A DNA stretch of 60,000 nt, taken from contig NW_019775464.1 in NCBI RefSeq assembly GCF_001039355.2, positions 152,859-212,858 of the forward strand, given 5' to 3'. The notes under the pieces were generated by a model, which ran no database searches, was not told the DNA's origin, and saw only the letters and a program-made list of their open reading frames with translations. The stretch comes from Lingula anatina (Eukaryota > Brachiopoda > Lingulata > Lingulida > Lingulidae). Positions 22,615-34,080 of this stretch are shown in pieces (position 1 is the first letter of the stretch; every line of letters starts with the position of its first letter). The position numbers and the translations under genes are program-made.

Positions 22615-22655
22615 CTTTCATCTGCTAGTATTTTTGATAGGACACATGTCATTCA

Positions 22656-22673
22656 TATATATATATATATATA
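22656..22673. repeat. (AT)n microsatellite
   Basis: About 9 AT units between the gene D relic flank and the start of the gene E 5' region. Confidence 0.9.
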
Positions 22674-23610
22674 TGCACGTACGGGAGTTCGACGACAAGT
22701 TGATTGGGCATGGTATTTAATGCATAATTTTAAAGCAACATTATTCGCAAAAAAAAATTTGTAAGAAATTTCAATGTTTTTATGCTAACAGAACTTGAAG
22801 TACCAGTGTCAAGTGATTTTATGATCACGTTTTAAAACCCTAAGAGGATTACTGGAAACCCACAAGACAAAACAGGGGATCCCACCTGTGTAGAATACAG
22901 GGCTTACGCAACCTAGTTCAAAAAATATATGTTCTTACGTACTCTTCGTCCTATAAGCACATGTGGCTTATGATATAACATGTACGCTGCTTTACATTAT
23001 AATATTAAAATAATCTATACGGAGTCGAGGCAGACTGTCGGCTTCTAAACCAATAGAGACAAACAGCAAGTAATCTGCCGCTCAGTAAACCCGCCGCTTG
23101 TTGACTAGTTTTCGCCGTCAAGATACCCTGAAGTGCAAGGTGTCAACTGAGGAGAACTGCGGAGACCTGAATTAATCGTCTCTTCTTGGTGTACTTTCAA
23201 GTCGCAAGATACGTACAGGATAAAGAACGGGTAAGTATACACACCAGTTAAAGGTACAAGTATATTTTTCCAAAGGGTAGGGTTAGGGGTAATTCGTAGC
23301 AAATGCAGGTACCGTAAATTAAACCAATGCCCGGTGAATAATAATCTAGGCAATTGAGTAGATACACGCTAGGTCTTGGAGACGGAGAGGTTGGCTTGAT
23401 TACCCAGAGGTACACACACAACATTGCGTCAAGTTTATAGGCTCAGCTGAATAAACAGAACTTGATTTAATTTATGTACATATATTATATGATGTCCTCT
23501 CCTCTTATTTCAGGTGTGCATGCATCCACAGATAATAATGCTTACGATAATCAATCCATCTTAATATCTGGGATATATATATATATATATATATTTTTTT
23601 TTTCATACAG
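22674..23610. promoter_or_regulatory. Conserved 5' region of gene E
   Basis: Long alignable counterpart of 17310-18250 upstream of gene D, with the cagactgtcggctt and ccgcttgttgactag blocks and a gtaagtatacacacc donor-like site (about 23230). A (TA)n run at 23574-23594 precedes the second conserved block. Confidence 0.45.
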
Positions 23611-23732
23611 GTAAAAGGGCGCACAGAGAGAGCGCTCTTACCTCATGCCCTAGATACGTGACCACTTACACAGACCGTACATATGCCAAGGCCTACGTAA
23701 CATTAGTGTCAGACGCATCGATAATTACACAC
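23611..23732 (+). other. Candidate untranslated exon upstream of gene E, donor altered
   Basis: Counterpart of 18253-18376. The acceptor-like catacag is kept, but the donor reads ACACAC|gcacac instead of ACACAG|gtacgc, so this exon may not splice in gene E. Confidence 0.35.
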
Positions 23733-24881
23733 GCACACCGTGTATTAAGTAACGCAGTTGAAAAGAAAACGAAAAAAAATTAATAACGTATTCTTGAGGT
23801 TAGGTGAAGGCTGAATGCAGCTTGTGGCAAAGGTAAAAGAAGAGGGGTGGTTATTGTTTTTTGACTGTGAACATGTAATAGAAGATTAGAAGATTAGCAT
23901 AAAGATCAAATTAAGTTCAAAATAATCACAGACCTCTAAAAGTACATTAAAAAAAATGGATTAAAATTTTTATGGAATATTTCAGTCTTAATTTTCGCCA
24001 CATAGATTCTGGGTTGGTTGTTAACTTTCTGTAAAATCTGGTGGATGAAAGGTAATCATACGTATCCTTGTCATTCGTACGTTCTGAAGGCAAGAATTCC
24101 ATAGAGCATTGGCTTTCTCAAGTGACAATTCTTGCTAAAAAACAGGACATCAGGACATTAAAAAAAAAAAAAAAGAACATCGCCAAATTATTCAACTGAT
24201 AATTAAAACCAAACCCCTTTCTTCTAGTGCAAATGCCATTATGCCATTATTTCTCCATAACTATAAAAATGCGTTGTGCTTCAAAAAAATCAAACAATGT
24301 AGTCACAGATGCACTTTATGTTCCACGAAAACAATTTCCAATATACAAAATCCAGGCCTCACAAAGGTTAAAAGCTTTTGCCGACCCCGATCCTCTCTTT
24401 TGCGATCGCGCATACCGCGATATCATGGGGTGAACGTGTGGTCGCAAGCATTATCTAAGAGTACAAACAATTTGGCCAGCTTTCATCCTGGCCTCTAGGC
24501 AACATAATTACCAACTAGAGAAATGGTAATGCACCAATTGTATTGTATCGTCATTAGTATATCATATTGTACAAGGTCATGACAATCTATGTACCAGTAC
24601 ATAAATAAATTGAAATTGAAATTGCTAAGCTGTTTTAACACACGTGTTATTTTTCTCAACCCGAACTACCAGTACATATAATACGGCAATAATGCAAGGG
24701 TGATTTTACGCCATGATATCGCGGTTTGAGTCGTTAAATCAACGTTCGCAATCACAAACCCAAGTCTTAAGATAACGAACAGCCAGTTCGTTTATAAGGC
24801 CTGCATATTTTCACTTATATTTTTTTTTCTAAATTGAAAATGCATTCAATTCCAGAATTAACCATATTACCATATTGAGAT
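23733..24881. other. Intron-like non-coding sequence before gene E exon 1
   Basis: No gene recognised. Blocks alignable with the same region before D and F; ends with an AATTCCAG-type acceptor (about 24850). Confidence 0.5.
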
Positions 24882-27400
24882 ATGGACCGCGTGGGGAAAT
24901 TTTACTCCTGTAAAACAAGTTACCACCATACCCCGATGTCGACTCCAAACGCCTACGTCACTCTTCCGGAAATCTTTGACTCCACCGCGGACCGACTGCC
25001 CACCAAGACAGCCGCTGTGGTTTACCAGAGCAGGCAGCAGAGAGAATGTCTGATTTTTGCCGAACTTCAGGTATACCGGGCTCATTCCAGTATATGCTTT
25101 TGATAATTTAATTTTTTTAAAATTTAATCTTCCTAACAGACATTTTCTGCGCATTTAGGCCACTTCGGGGGTTAGTTAGAGTAACAGGGTGTTTCAACCA
25201 AATGTTGACGTCGGTGATGTTGAAATGTAATACAAATAATGACTCAAATTGCTGTCAAGGGTCATCATTTTAACGTTTTGCCTTCTGCTCTCTGAAGAGG
25301 GGAAGATTGTCTGGGAAAGACTACACTTTGTAAGGCCCGTAGCCAGCAATTTTAGAGGGGGGGTTCGTTTTCTGAAAAAGTGGACCTTTTACCATAAAAT
25401 CCTCAAGTACATAGTTCAAATTGTACCCAGAGTGGACCTTTTCCCAGCAAAAAGGGTGGTTCTTTCGAACCCCCCCGAACCCCCCTTAGCTACGGGCCTG
25501 CTTTGTAGACAAATTGACGATAAACTGGTTAACCCCTAATTGATCAATAAACAAAAATTCTGCAAATGGCTGTAACCAAGAATAACCTAACATTTCAGCC
25601 ATTTAATGTCTCAGATCGTGACGCTCTCCACTAACTCACAAAGAATACCACTTAACGATGTATATTTTAATTGCCCTTATTGTTTTGCAGAAACAGTCCA
25701 AAACATTGGCTGCTTCACTGCTGCAGCGTGGATATACTTTTGGGGATCGTGTGGCTTTTTTCGCGCCAAACTGTATTGAATATTTTTCTGTTCAGCTGGC
25801 ACTGTGTCGTATTGGCTGCAACGCGTTTCTCCTCAGCAACTTGGCCACCCTTGAAGATGACGTTTGGCAATACAGATGCCGTGCTCTCATAATGTACATA
25901 AGAACAGGCGAAGAGGTGGATGTTTGCAGAAAGATACTCACCCGAAAATCACGCGAGAACGTGGATAGAGACGTCATCATCTTTGGTCCCAAAATTGACG
26001 TAATCAGTTCTGGTCCAAAATTTGACGTTACCACGGAGGGCACTGTGACCCTCAGCAGCGTCTTTGCAGCGGGAGAGGGACAAAATTGGGAGGACATCGT
26101 GGTGAAAAAGGGATGGGTGGCACCAAACCCAGAGGACCCTCTTTGGGTCTTATTCACGTCGGGTTCCACAGGTAAGCCCAAGGGAGTCCAGTATACCCAT
26201 ACCAAGTATCTACACCAGTGTCCCTTCCTTGCCATGGCGAGTATCGGGGACGACAGCTGTTTCTTCAACGACCGCCCTTTTACCGGGCTTGGCGGTAGCT
26301 TGACGTTGCTTAGTATGGCAGCGTTTGGAGCGACAGGAGTGACGGTGAATTCTGCTCTGGTGATTGGTGGTGGAGACATGGATTTTGTCATGGAAATCCT
26401 GAAGAGAGAAGAATGTACGCATATTGTAATGATGCACTATTTAATGGTTGATCTTGTCGCCCTTTTCGATCCCTCGGTCCATTCTGTGCCTTCTCTCCGG
26501 TATATTCTGACAGGGGGTCAGAGAATGAAGTTGGATGTCATACAGAATATACTAGATCTGCTGACGAACGTGGAAGTTGTGGCAGAATGTTACGGTACGA
26601 TAACTTTCTCTCTCTCTCTTTGTTTCTACACATAAATTGGCTATGATTGCTTTATACGTGAATATTTGAGCAGTACCCCCTTCCCCAACACAGACACGCG
26701 CACACGAATACACACGAACACTTTTGATGGTCTTTTAATGTTGAGAAACACTAACTAAAGAACTGTCTCAATAACAGGTACGACAGAGGTGGGTTTGATG
26801 GCGGGCACCCTATGCAACCAGGCATACAATAGCCAAGACGGGGAAGACATTTACGAAGGTACAGAAGTGAGAATCGTCGATGAAAACCATCGAGACGTCC
26901 CTCGCGGAACCAGCGGCGAAATCTGCGTGCGTTCGCCGACCATCTACGCCAATTGTTACGTGGACAACGAGAGAGCTTCTCGAGAAGCGTTTGATGCATC
27001 TGGCTGGTTTCGTACAGGTGATATCGGTGTTATGAGCTTGACTGGCAGGATAACAATTAGCGGGCGTAAAGATGACATGATCAAGCGAGCGAGTGATAAA
27101 CTATTTCCTGCAGAAATCGAGGCAATCCTCAAACAACACCATGCTGTCAAAGATGTCGTCGTCATAGGCGCACCGGACGTCCGGTTGGGTGAGGAAATCT
27201 GCGCATGTGTCATTCTTGATGAGGCTTCTTCACTGGCTCACGTTAAAGAGTGGTGTAGAGAGAAGTTTCCTATTGGATTTGACGGCTTGTCTCTTGCGCC
27301 CGCTTACTATGTCACTTTTGGCGAATTTCCTACAACAATTTATGGGAAGACCAACCGAAGGTTGATCAAACAAACGGCTTTTGAAAAGCTGCAATTGTAG
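24882..27400 (+). CDS. Acyl-CoA synthetase-like gene E (type II), complete, 571 aa
   Basis: Exons 24882-25070, 25691-26594 and 26778-27400 join in frame (1716 nt, TAG 27398-27400) with the same phases as D and F. Motifs: FTSGSTGKPKGVQYTH, YGTTE, TGDIG, SGRKDDMIKR and YGKTNRR. Differences from sisters at conserved spots: FRTGDIG instead of FCTGDIG, FTGLGGS instead of VTWLGGS, and RASDKLFP in the A8 region. The reading frame is intact, but these changes could mean relaxed constraint or a new specificity. Intron 1 carries a 168-bp MITE absent from D and F. The enzyme class is sure; the substrate is not. Confidence 0.86.
25333..25500. mobile_element. 168-bp MITE in intron 1 of gene E
   Basis: Inverted ends AGGCCCGTAGCC / GGCTACGGGCCTG-like are flanked by CTTTGTA direct repeats (25326-25332 and 25501-25507). 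The paralogous introns of F (31771-31780) and D (about 19913) show the empty site with one ctttgtag-type copy. Probably hAT-like, given the near-8-bp duplication. Confidence 0.8.
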
Positions 27401-27872
27401 GATTACTGAATCTCTATAGCTGCATCTAAGAGTGAATATTAACTGGCGCTTTGTGCTTATAAAGGGATGGAGGGCAACATTTTTGTAGCAAGATATATAT
27501 ATATACATATTTAGAAATCCAAAGAAACAGATATCGAAAATCAACCAGGTGCCCCCTCTCAAAGTATTTGTTGATTTTGTACGTGAGACGTTAAAAATGA
27601 AATACATTTTTGATAAAACACCCAAAATCCGAACAGCACAAGTTACCTCTGGAACTAAATTAACTATAGATCTACAAGAATTGTAATGGAACAAATTAAT
27701 TCAGGTATTTTACAAACATGCGACTTGAAGACTATAAAGAATGTGTTTTATTATGTTATAATAAGAAATAAAGGAGTGAATGTTTTAAACCCGCCGCCAT
27801 AGTAACGTTTACTTTTTCCTTATGTAAATCATTAGTAATGCCTCTGCTGTGGCTGGCACTCTAATCTGACTG
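27401..27872. other. 3' flank of gene E
   Basis: Aligns with the 3' flank of genes C and C' (13686-14095), for example gtacgtgagacgttaaaaat. No gene. Confidence 0.5.
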
Positions 27873-27975
27873 AGGTGAGGAAATATGTGCATGCGTCAAT
27901 CTAGATGGTGTGTCCTCATTGGCTGAGAAGTTTTCTGTCGGACCTGATGGCTTGTCAGTGGCGCCTGTGTTAAAT

Positions 27976-27982
<7 letters not shown>
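27873..27982 (+). pseudogene. Type I synthetase 3' relic after gene E, truncated
   Basis: Aligns with GEEICACVI... through FSVGPDGLSVAPVL of type I exon 3. It breaks into a poly-T run with an N at 28018. The type I 3' flank resumes at 28021. Confidence 0.7.
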
Positions 27983-28017
<35 letters not shown>

Positions 28018-28020
28018 NTT
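27983..28020. repeat. Poly-T run with N
   Basis: About 35 T with one N at 28018. The missing end of the relic suggests lost sequence here. Confidence 0.85.
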
Positions 28021-28931
28021 TATAAGGCTTTCTACACTAAAATGATGCCTGTTATAAGAGACGATAACCATGAACTTTATTTCCAAGGTATATTTGATAG
28101 GGATGCAAGACTATACTCAAATAAACTGTTCTACAGCTACAATTTCCCGCCTTAACACTGTAAAAAGGTATCTAATTTGTGCCTCAATCATATAATATTT
28201 TATCAGTACCAGTTGTTATATACATGTAATACACAATTCGTGTTGAAAGTGAATGCTAGCTATATAGCCTTTTGACTGTGCTATATTTTCCTGCAAGTTC
28301 TGTATTTGTCACATTGGTGAAACCTTATATAAGTCGATTTCATCTTTCTTTTTTATCACACGTATTTCAGAAGTATTTCATAAGTGGGAGATAGATCATT
28401 TGTATAGATGGCTTGTAGTGTAATATTGAAAAGAGAAATATGTCCAACGAGTGATTTCTTATACATGTATTTATATGACCCTGAGGCCGAAAGTAATCTT
28501 ATAGATTCATGATTCAAATACGCTGCGAAAGACAACCAAGGTCAAATGAAAGGTCTGTGACTACGATAAAAGTTTAACTACGTAAAATTATTAGGGACGG
28601 CGCTGACGCTGATATATATATGTCAGTTTTGGAGATATACCCGGTATGGGACGGAAAACTTGCAAAGTGCAGTTCATCATGAAAAGTATAGGATAAACGG
28701 GCTCCTTTTAGACTGCTATTTTTGGATTGATTATATGAATGATTGCAATGAAATATGACTCCACGATACATGACTATGAATAAATGCTATCGGTAGGCCA
28801 ATGATAGCAAACTCTTCTTTGCTTATTCTAAACCGATCGTCAGCAGCACAATAATGCGAATAAGAAACATAAATTGACCTCGGGGTCAATCCAAAAATAC
28901 CGATCCAATGGCACGGCTTCATTTCATAAAG
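28021..28931. other. Non-coding flank between genes E and F
   Basis: The first ~400 bp align with other type I relic flanks; the rest shows nothing recognisable. Confidence 0.45.
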
Positions 28932-29226
28932 CCCCCCGCAAGAAAATGCAGTAGTATCGAAGTAACAAAGAAGCAGTAACGCAGTGGTGGTGTGGAGCAT
29001 ATTTGCAGTAGAAATGCAGTATAGCCTACTGCAATTCTACTTCAAAAATTACGTAGGGTTTTACAGAGGAGGAGCATAAATGCAGTAGATTAGCAGCATG
29101 ATAGAAGCATGTTTCAAATATAATATGTTAATTAGCTCCCACATCGAAGCAGATTTGAAGCATGTTTGCAGTATGATTGCAGTAGTCTACTGCGCTGGAG
29201 TATCTACTTCATTTTCGTGCGGGGGC
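28932..29226. mobile_element. MITE-like element with CCCCCGCA(C/A)GAAAATG ends and GCAGTA motifs
   Basis: Inverted termini at 28932-28950 and 29208-29226. The interior is dense in GCAGTA, GAAGCA and AGCAT motifs and their complements, so much of it can fold. No target duplication seen and no protein. Confidence 0.6.
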
Positions 29227-29397
29227 CGTTTCACGCTATATTAAAAGCAAGGGATTACCCTGCTTTCAAAACGACGAGGACTTCGAAATCGTTCATCGTA
29301 GATTTCTACCGATGTGGGATTTACACACGATGAATAGAACGATGTAGCCTAGGGTGTTTTTTTTTTTTTTCTTTTTTAATTTTTATGTGCGTCGAGG

Positions 29398-30038
29398 TTG
29401 TCTGTCTCTTTTTTATTTACTCTTTGGGACCCTATGGAGATTTAACGACATTCGTTTTGAATACTTAACCGATTATGATGTACATGTATGTTTTCTTTGC
29501 TTTATGGCACTGTAAGATCGTTTTATGTGGTTTTAAAGTTAATGCACTCGTTTTTAAATTATGTAGCGATTTTACGACAATCGTTTCTAACCAATCAAGG
29601 TGACAGCCGAGCGTGTTTTTAAGTCACAGGATACTTACAGGGTAAATAAAGAGTAAGTATACACACCAGTTAATGGTATATTTTTCTCAAGGGTAGGGTA
29701 GGGATAATTTGTAGTAAAGGGAGGTACCGTTTGATAGATCAATGTCCTGAAAATACCGGCAGATCTGTATCTAGGTCATTGAGTAGATATACGCCAGGTC
29801 CTGGAGACGGAGAGGTTGTACCCAGTCGTACATACACGCAATAAATTGCGTCAAGGTCAACAGCACAGCTGAATAAACAGAGGCCTGGAACTTGATTTAT
29901 TTGCATGTATCATATGATGTCTTCTACTTTTATTTCAGGTGCGCATGTATCCACAGATAGTTGTGACCACGATAATCACTGAAATGGTGCCCATCTTAAT
30001 ATTTGAGAATATATTTTTAATGATTTTTTTAAATACAG
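29398..30038. promoter_or_regulatory. 5' region of gene F
   Basis: 29398-29615 aligns with 9105-9320 (upstream of gene C). 29620-29670 aligns with the end of the conserved first block of D (tcacaggatacttacaggg, then gtaagtatacacacc). No coding frame. Confidence 0.4.
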
Positions 30039-30161
30039 GTACTGGTAATAAAGGCGCACAGGGTGAGAGCTCTAAACGTCATGCCCTAGATACGCCACTT
30101 AGACACTCCATATGCCAAGGCCTATGTAACATTAGTGTCAGACGAATCAATAATTACACAG
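30039..30161 (+). other. Candidate untranslated exon upstream of gene F
   Basis: A 123-nt counterpart of 18253-18376 with acceptor-like aaatacag and donor-like ACACAG|gtacgc both present. Confidence 0.4.
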
Positions 30162-31317
30162 GTACGCCGCGCATTAAAAAACGCATGACTGAGTGCGTTA
30201 CTTATGTTATGAAAAGAAAAAAAAAAAAACAGTTGGAAAAAAACCAACTCAGAAAAATTAATAACACATGCGTGAGGTATAGTGAAGCTTGAAAGCAGCA
30301 CGTTTTGCTACTAGAGCACTACAGTATTGCGGCTTGTGGCAAAGGTAAAAGAGGAGGAGTTTTTATTGTTTTTTTTCTCTTTTGACAACTTTTGTGTACA
30401 AAGGTGGCTAGTAATTGTTGTTCTCCAATAATAACACGATTCGTTAAGCACACAATTTAAGCAATTTAGCAAATGGACAAGGTTGATGAAGTAAAAGCAC
30501 GAGTTCAAATTAAAAAAATCAAAAATCAAAAGAAGAGATTAAGGTTAAATTAAGTTCGAAATAAAGACAGGCCTGTATAAGTTTATTAAAGAAAACGGGA
30601 TTGCTATCGTGAAACAAAAAAGTTGGCTGCACACAAACAAACAAGCAGACCAGTATGCTTGCGCAATTTTTTCACAGTAATTATTAAAACCCAAACCCTT
30701 TCTTCCAGCATCAACGCTAGGACGCCTTTGTTTCTGAAGTACTTTGAAAATAATTTATGCTTTAAAAGTGGTTAATCCCAGCAAACACGTCACGTTGGTA
30801 CCACGTGGTTAATCCGTGTCTATGACGTTATAATGTGGTAGCAACGTGCTAGCCACGTGATCCGAATGTGACGTGTTTGCTGGGATATGTAGTCACATAC
30901 ATGTATGCCTTTTATGTTGCTCGAAAACAATTCCATTTCCAATTCCATATCCCAAGCTTCATTTACGATGAAAGAATTTTATTATCGCAAATGTCGAATT
31001 CATGGCGCGAACGTAAAATTAACGGTCGCAAGCATCTAATAATAGAGCACAAACAATTAGGCCAGCTTTCGGGCCTGAAGTTGTTTACATACTGGTTATT
31101 TTTCCCAACCCTAACTAGTTTCAATACGGGAGTAATGCAGGAGTTATTTAAGGCCATGATATCGAGGTTTGAGTCGTTAAATCGGCGTTCGCAATCACAA
31201 ATCCGAGGTTTAACATCACGAACAGCTAGTTTGTTTATGAGGCCTATATATATCTAAAAGGACTTCATTTTTTTTATCAAAAAATGTATTCAATTCCAGA
31301 ATTAACCAAACTGAGAT
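30162..31317. other. Intron-like non-coding sequence before gene F exon 1
   Basis: Contains the MITE at 30776-30885. No gene; blocks near 31140-31317 align with the leaders of D and E. Confidence 0.5.
30776..30885. mobile_element. ~110-bp palindromic MITE (TCCCAGCAAACACGT ends)
   Basis: Starts TCCCAGCAAACACGTCAC and ends with the reverse complement. The interior repeats ACGTGG/CCACGT motifs. A diverged relative is at 38161-38247. Confidence 0.75.
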
Positions 31318-33660
31318 ATGGATCGCGTGGGAAAACTTTACTCGTGTAAAACAAGCTACCACCATACCCCGATGTCGACTCCTACCGCCTACATCACTCT
31401 GCCGGAAGTCTTTGACTCCACCGCGGACCGACTGCCCACCAAGACCGCCGCCGTGGTTTACCAGAGCAGGCAGCAGAGAGAATGTCTGACTTTTGCCGAA
31501 CTTCAGGTATACCGGGCTCATACCAGTATATGCTTTTGATAATTAGTCTTTTTTTTTTTATTTTAAAATTTCGTTTTCCTAACAGTTATTTTCTGTGCAT
31601 TTTGACCACTTCGGGGGTTCGTTAGAGAAGCAGGGTGTTTCAACCAAATATTACGTCAATTGTATTGAATAATGCTAAAATAATGACCCAAATTGCTGTC
31701 AAGAGTCATATCATTTTAACCTTTTTGCCTTCTGCTCTCTGAAGAGGGGAAGGCTGTCTGGAAAAGACTACACTTTGTAGACTTGTCAAAATGATGATAA
31801 AATGGATAACCCCTAAATCAACAATTTACAAAATGCAACGGATAATAACCTAACATTTTAACCATTTAATGTCTCAGATAGTGGCGTTCTCCTTTAACTC
31901 ACAAAGAATACCACTTAAAGATTTTTTAAAATTACCTTTATTGTTTTGCAGAAACAGTCCAAAACATTGGCTGCTTCACTGCTGCAGCGTGGGTATACAT
32001 TTGGGGATCGCGTGGCTTTTTTCGCGCCAAACTGCATTGAATATTTTTCTGTTCAGCTGGCATTGTGTCGTATTGGCTGCAACGCGTTTCTCCTCAGCAA
32101 CTTGGCCACCCTTGAAGATGACGTTTGGCAATACAGATGCCGTGCTCTCATAATGTACTTAAGAACAGACGAAGAGGTGGATGTATGCAGAAAGATACTC
32201 ACCCGAAAATCAAGCGAGAACGTAGATAAAGACGTCATCATCTTTGGTCCCAAATTTGACGCCATCACCTCTGGTCCAAAATGTGACGTCACCACGGAGG
32301 GCACTGTGACCCTCAGCAGCGTCTTTGCAGCAGGAAAGGGACAGAACTGGGAGGACGTCGTGGCGAAAAAGATATGGGTGGCGCCAAACCCAGAGGACCC
32401 ACTTTTGGTCTTATTCACGTCTGGTTCCACAGGTAAACCCAAGGGAGTCCAATACACCCATAGCAAGTATCTACACCAGTGTCCCTTCCTCGCCATGTCG
32501 AGTTTCGGGGACGACAGCTGTTTCTTCAACGACCGGCCGATGACTTGGCTGGGAGGTAGCATGACGCTGCTTAGAATGGCGGTGTTTGGAGGGACAGGAG
32601 TGACGGTGAATTCTGCTCTGGTGATTGGTGGTGGAGACATGGATTTCGTCATGGAAATCCTGAAGAGGGAGGAATGTACGCATACGGTGATGATGCACTA
32701 TTTCATGGTTGATCTTGTCTCCCGATTCGATCCCTCCGTCCACTCGTTGCCTTTTCTTCGGCACATAATAACAGGGGGTCAGAGAATTAATCTAGATGTC
32801 ATAAAGAAAGTACAAGGCCTGCTGACTAACGTGGAAGGTGTGTCAGAATGTTACGGTATGATAACTTTCTCTGTCTCTCTCTTACTACACATGAATTTCC
32901 TATGATTGTTTAATAGGCTAACATTTGAACAGCACCTCCTTTCTCCAATACAGACACGCACACACAAATACACAAGAACACTTTTGATGGTTATTTAATG
33001 TTGAGAAACAATAAGGACAGAACTGTCTAAATAACAGGTACGGCAGAGGTGGGTTTGATGGCGGGCACCCTATGCAACCAGACATACAATAGCCAAGACG
33101 GGGAAGAAATTTACGAAGGTACAGAAGTGAGAATTGTCGATGAAAACCACCGAGACGTCCCTCGCGGAACCAGCGGCGAAATCTGCGTGCGGTCGCCAAC
33201 CATCTACGCCAATTGCTACGTGGACAACGAGAAGGCCTCACGAGAAGCGTTTGATGCGACTGGCTGGTTTTGTACAGGTGATATTGGTGTTATGAGTTTG
33301 ACTGGCAGGATAACAATTTGCGGTCGTAAAGATGACATGATCAAGCGTGCGACTTTTAAACTATTTCCTGCTGAAATAGAGGGAATCCTCAAGCAACACC
33401 ATGCTGTCAAAGATGTCGTTGTCATTGGCGCACCGGACGTCCGGTTGGGTGAAGAAATTTGCGCGTGCGTCATTCTTGATGACGTTTCGTCACTGGCTGA
33501 CGTTAAAGAGTGGTGTAAAGAAAAGTGTCCCATTGGACGTGACGGTTTGTCTCTTGCACCGGCTTACTATGTCACTTTTTGCGAATTTCCTACCACAAGT
33601 AATGGGAAAACCAACCGAAGGCTCCTTAAACAAACGGCTTTAGAAAAGCTGCGGTTGTAG
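31318..33660 (+). CDS. Acyl-CoA synthetase-like gene F (type II), complete, 571 aa
   Basis: Exons 31318-31506, 31952-32855 and 33038-33660 join in frame (1716 nt, TAG 33658-33660). Motifs: FTSGSTGKPKGVQYTH (A3), YGTAE (A5), FCTGDIG (A7), CGRKDDMIKRATFKLFP (A8 region; Cys replaces the Ser found in sisters) and NGKTNRR (A10). The 27-nt duplication in exon 2 is present. This is the last gene of the array; its downstream sequence diverges from the other units within about 20 bp of the stop, and no type I relic follows. Carboxylate adenylation is inferred from the family. Confidence 0.87.
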
Positions 33661-34080
33661 GCTTACTGGCGTGTCATTCAGTTAACAAGATTGCAGTCAG
33701 CGAGATTCCACTCAGACTTGGATTGTTCTACAAAAAAATGCAAGGTAGTCACAAACCACAATTAGCACGGAGAATCTAAAGTTCGAATTCCGGTTTTCGG
33801 TAACCCGCCTACTACAAAGGCTAAGCTTTTGGACCCACAATAAGGATATCCCGAGAACGAATGCGGGACCAGGCATATCACCTTTTGCGTTAAAATTTAT
33901 TTAAACAAGGTAGCAAAGCTGTCAAAAATACAGACAACAAAAAAGAATAAGGCAGCAAAGCTGTCAAATGTACAGACAAAAAGCACAAATTAATAACGCA
34001 CAAAGCTACTGTTAATTATGATGCAATTATACAGTATGCTTCAACTGTAACTGCAAAGTCAACAACTGATTTTAATTATG
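33661..34080. other. Array boundary, non-coding
   Basis: Unrelated to other units. Contains a short direct repeat (gcaaagctgtcaaa...tacagac at about 33913 and 33955). No gene. Confidence 0.5.

Noticed and set aside
27230-27694. 154-codon minus-strand frame
   Set aside because: Half is antisense to gene E exon 3 and half is 3' flank; the counterparts after C and C' are disrupted.
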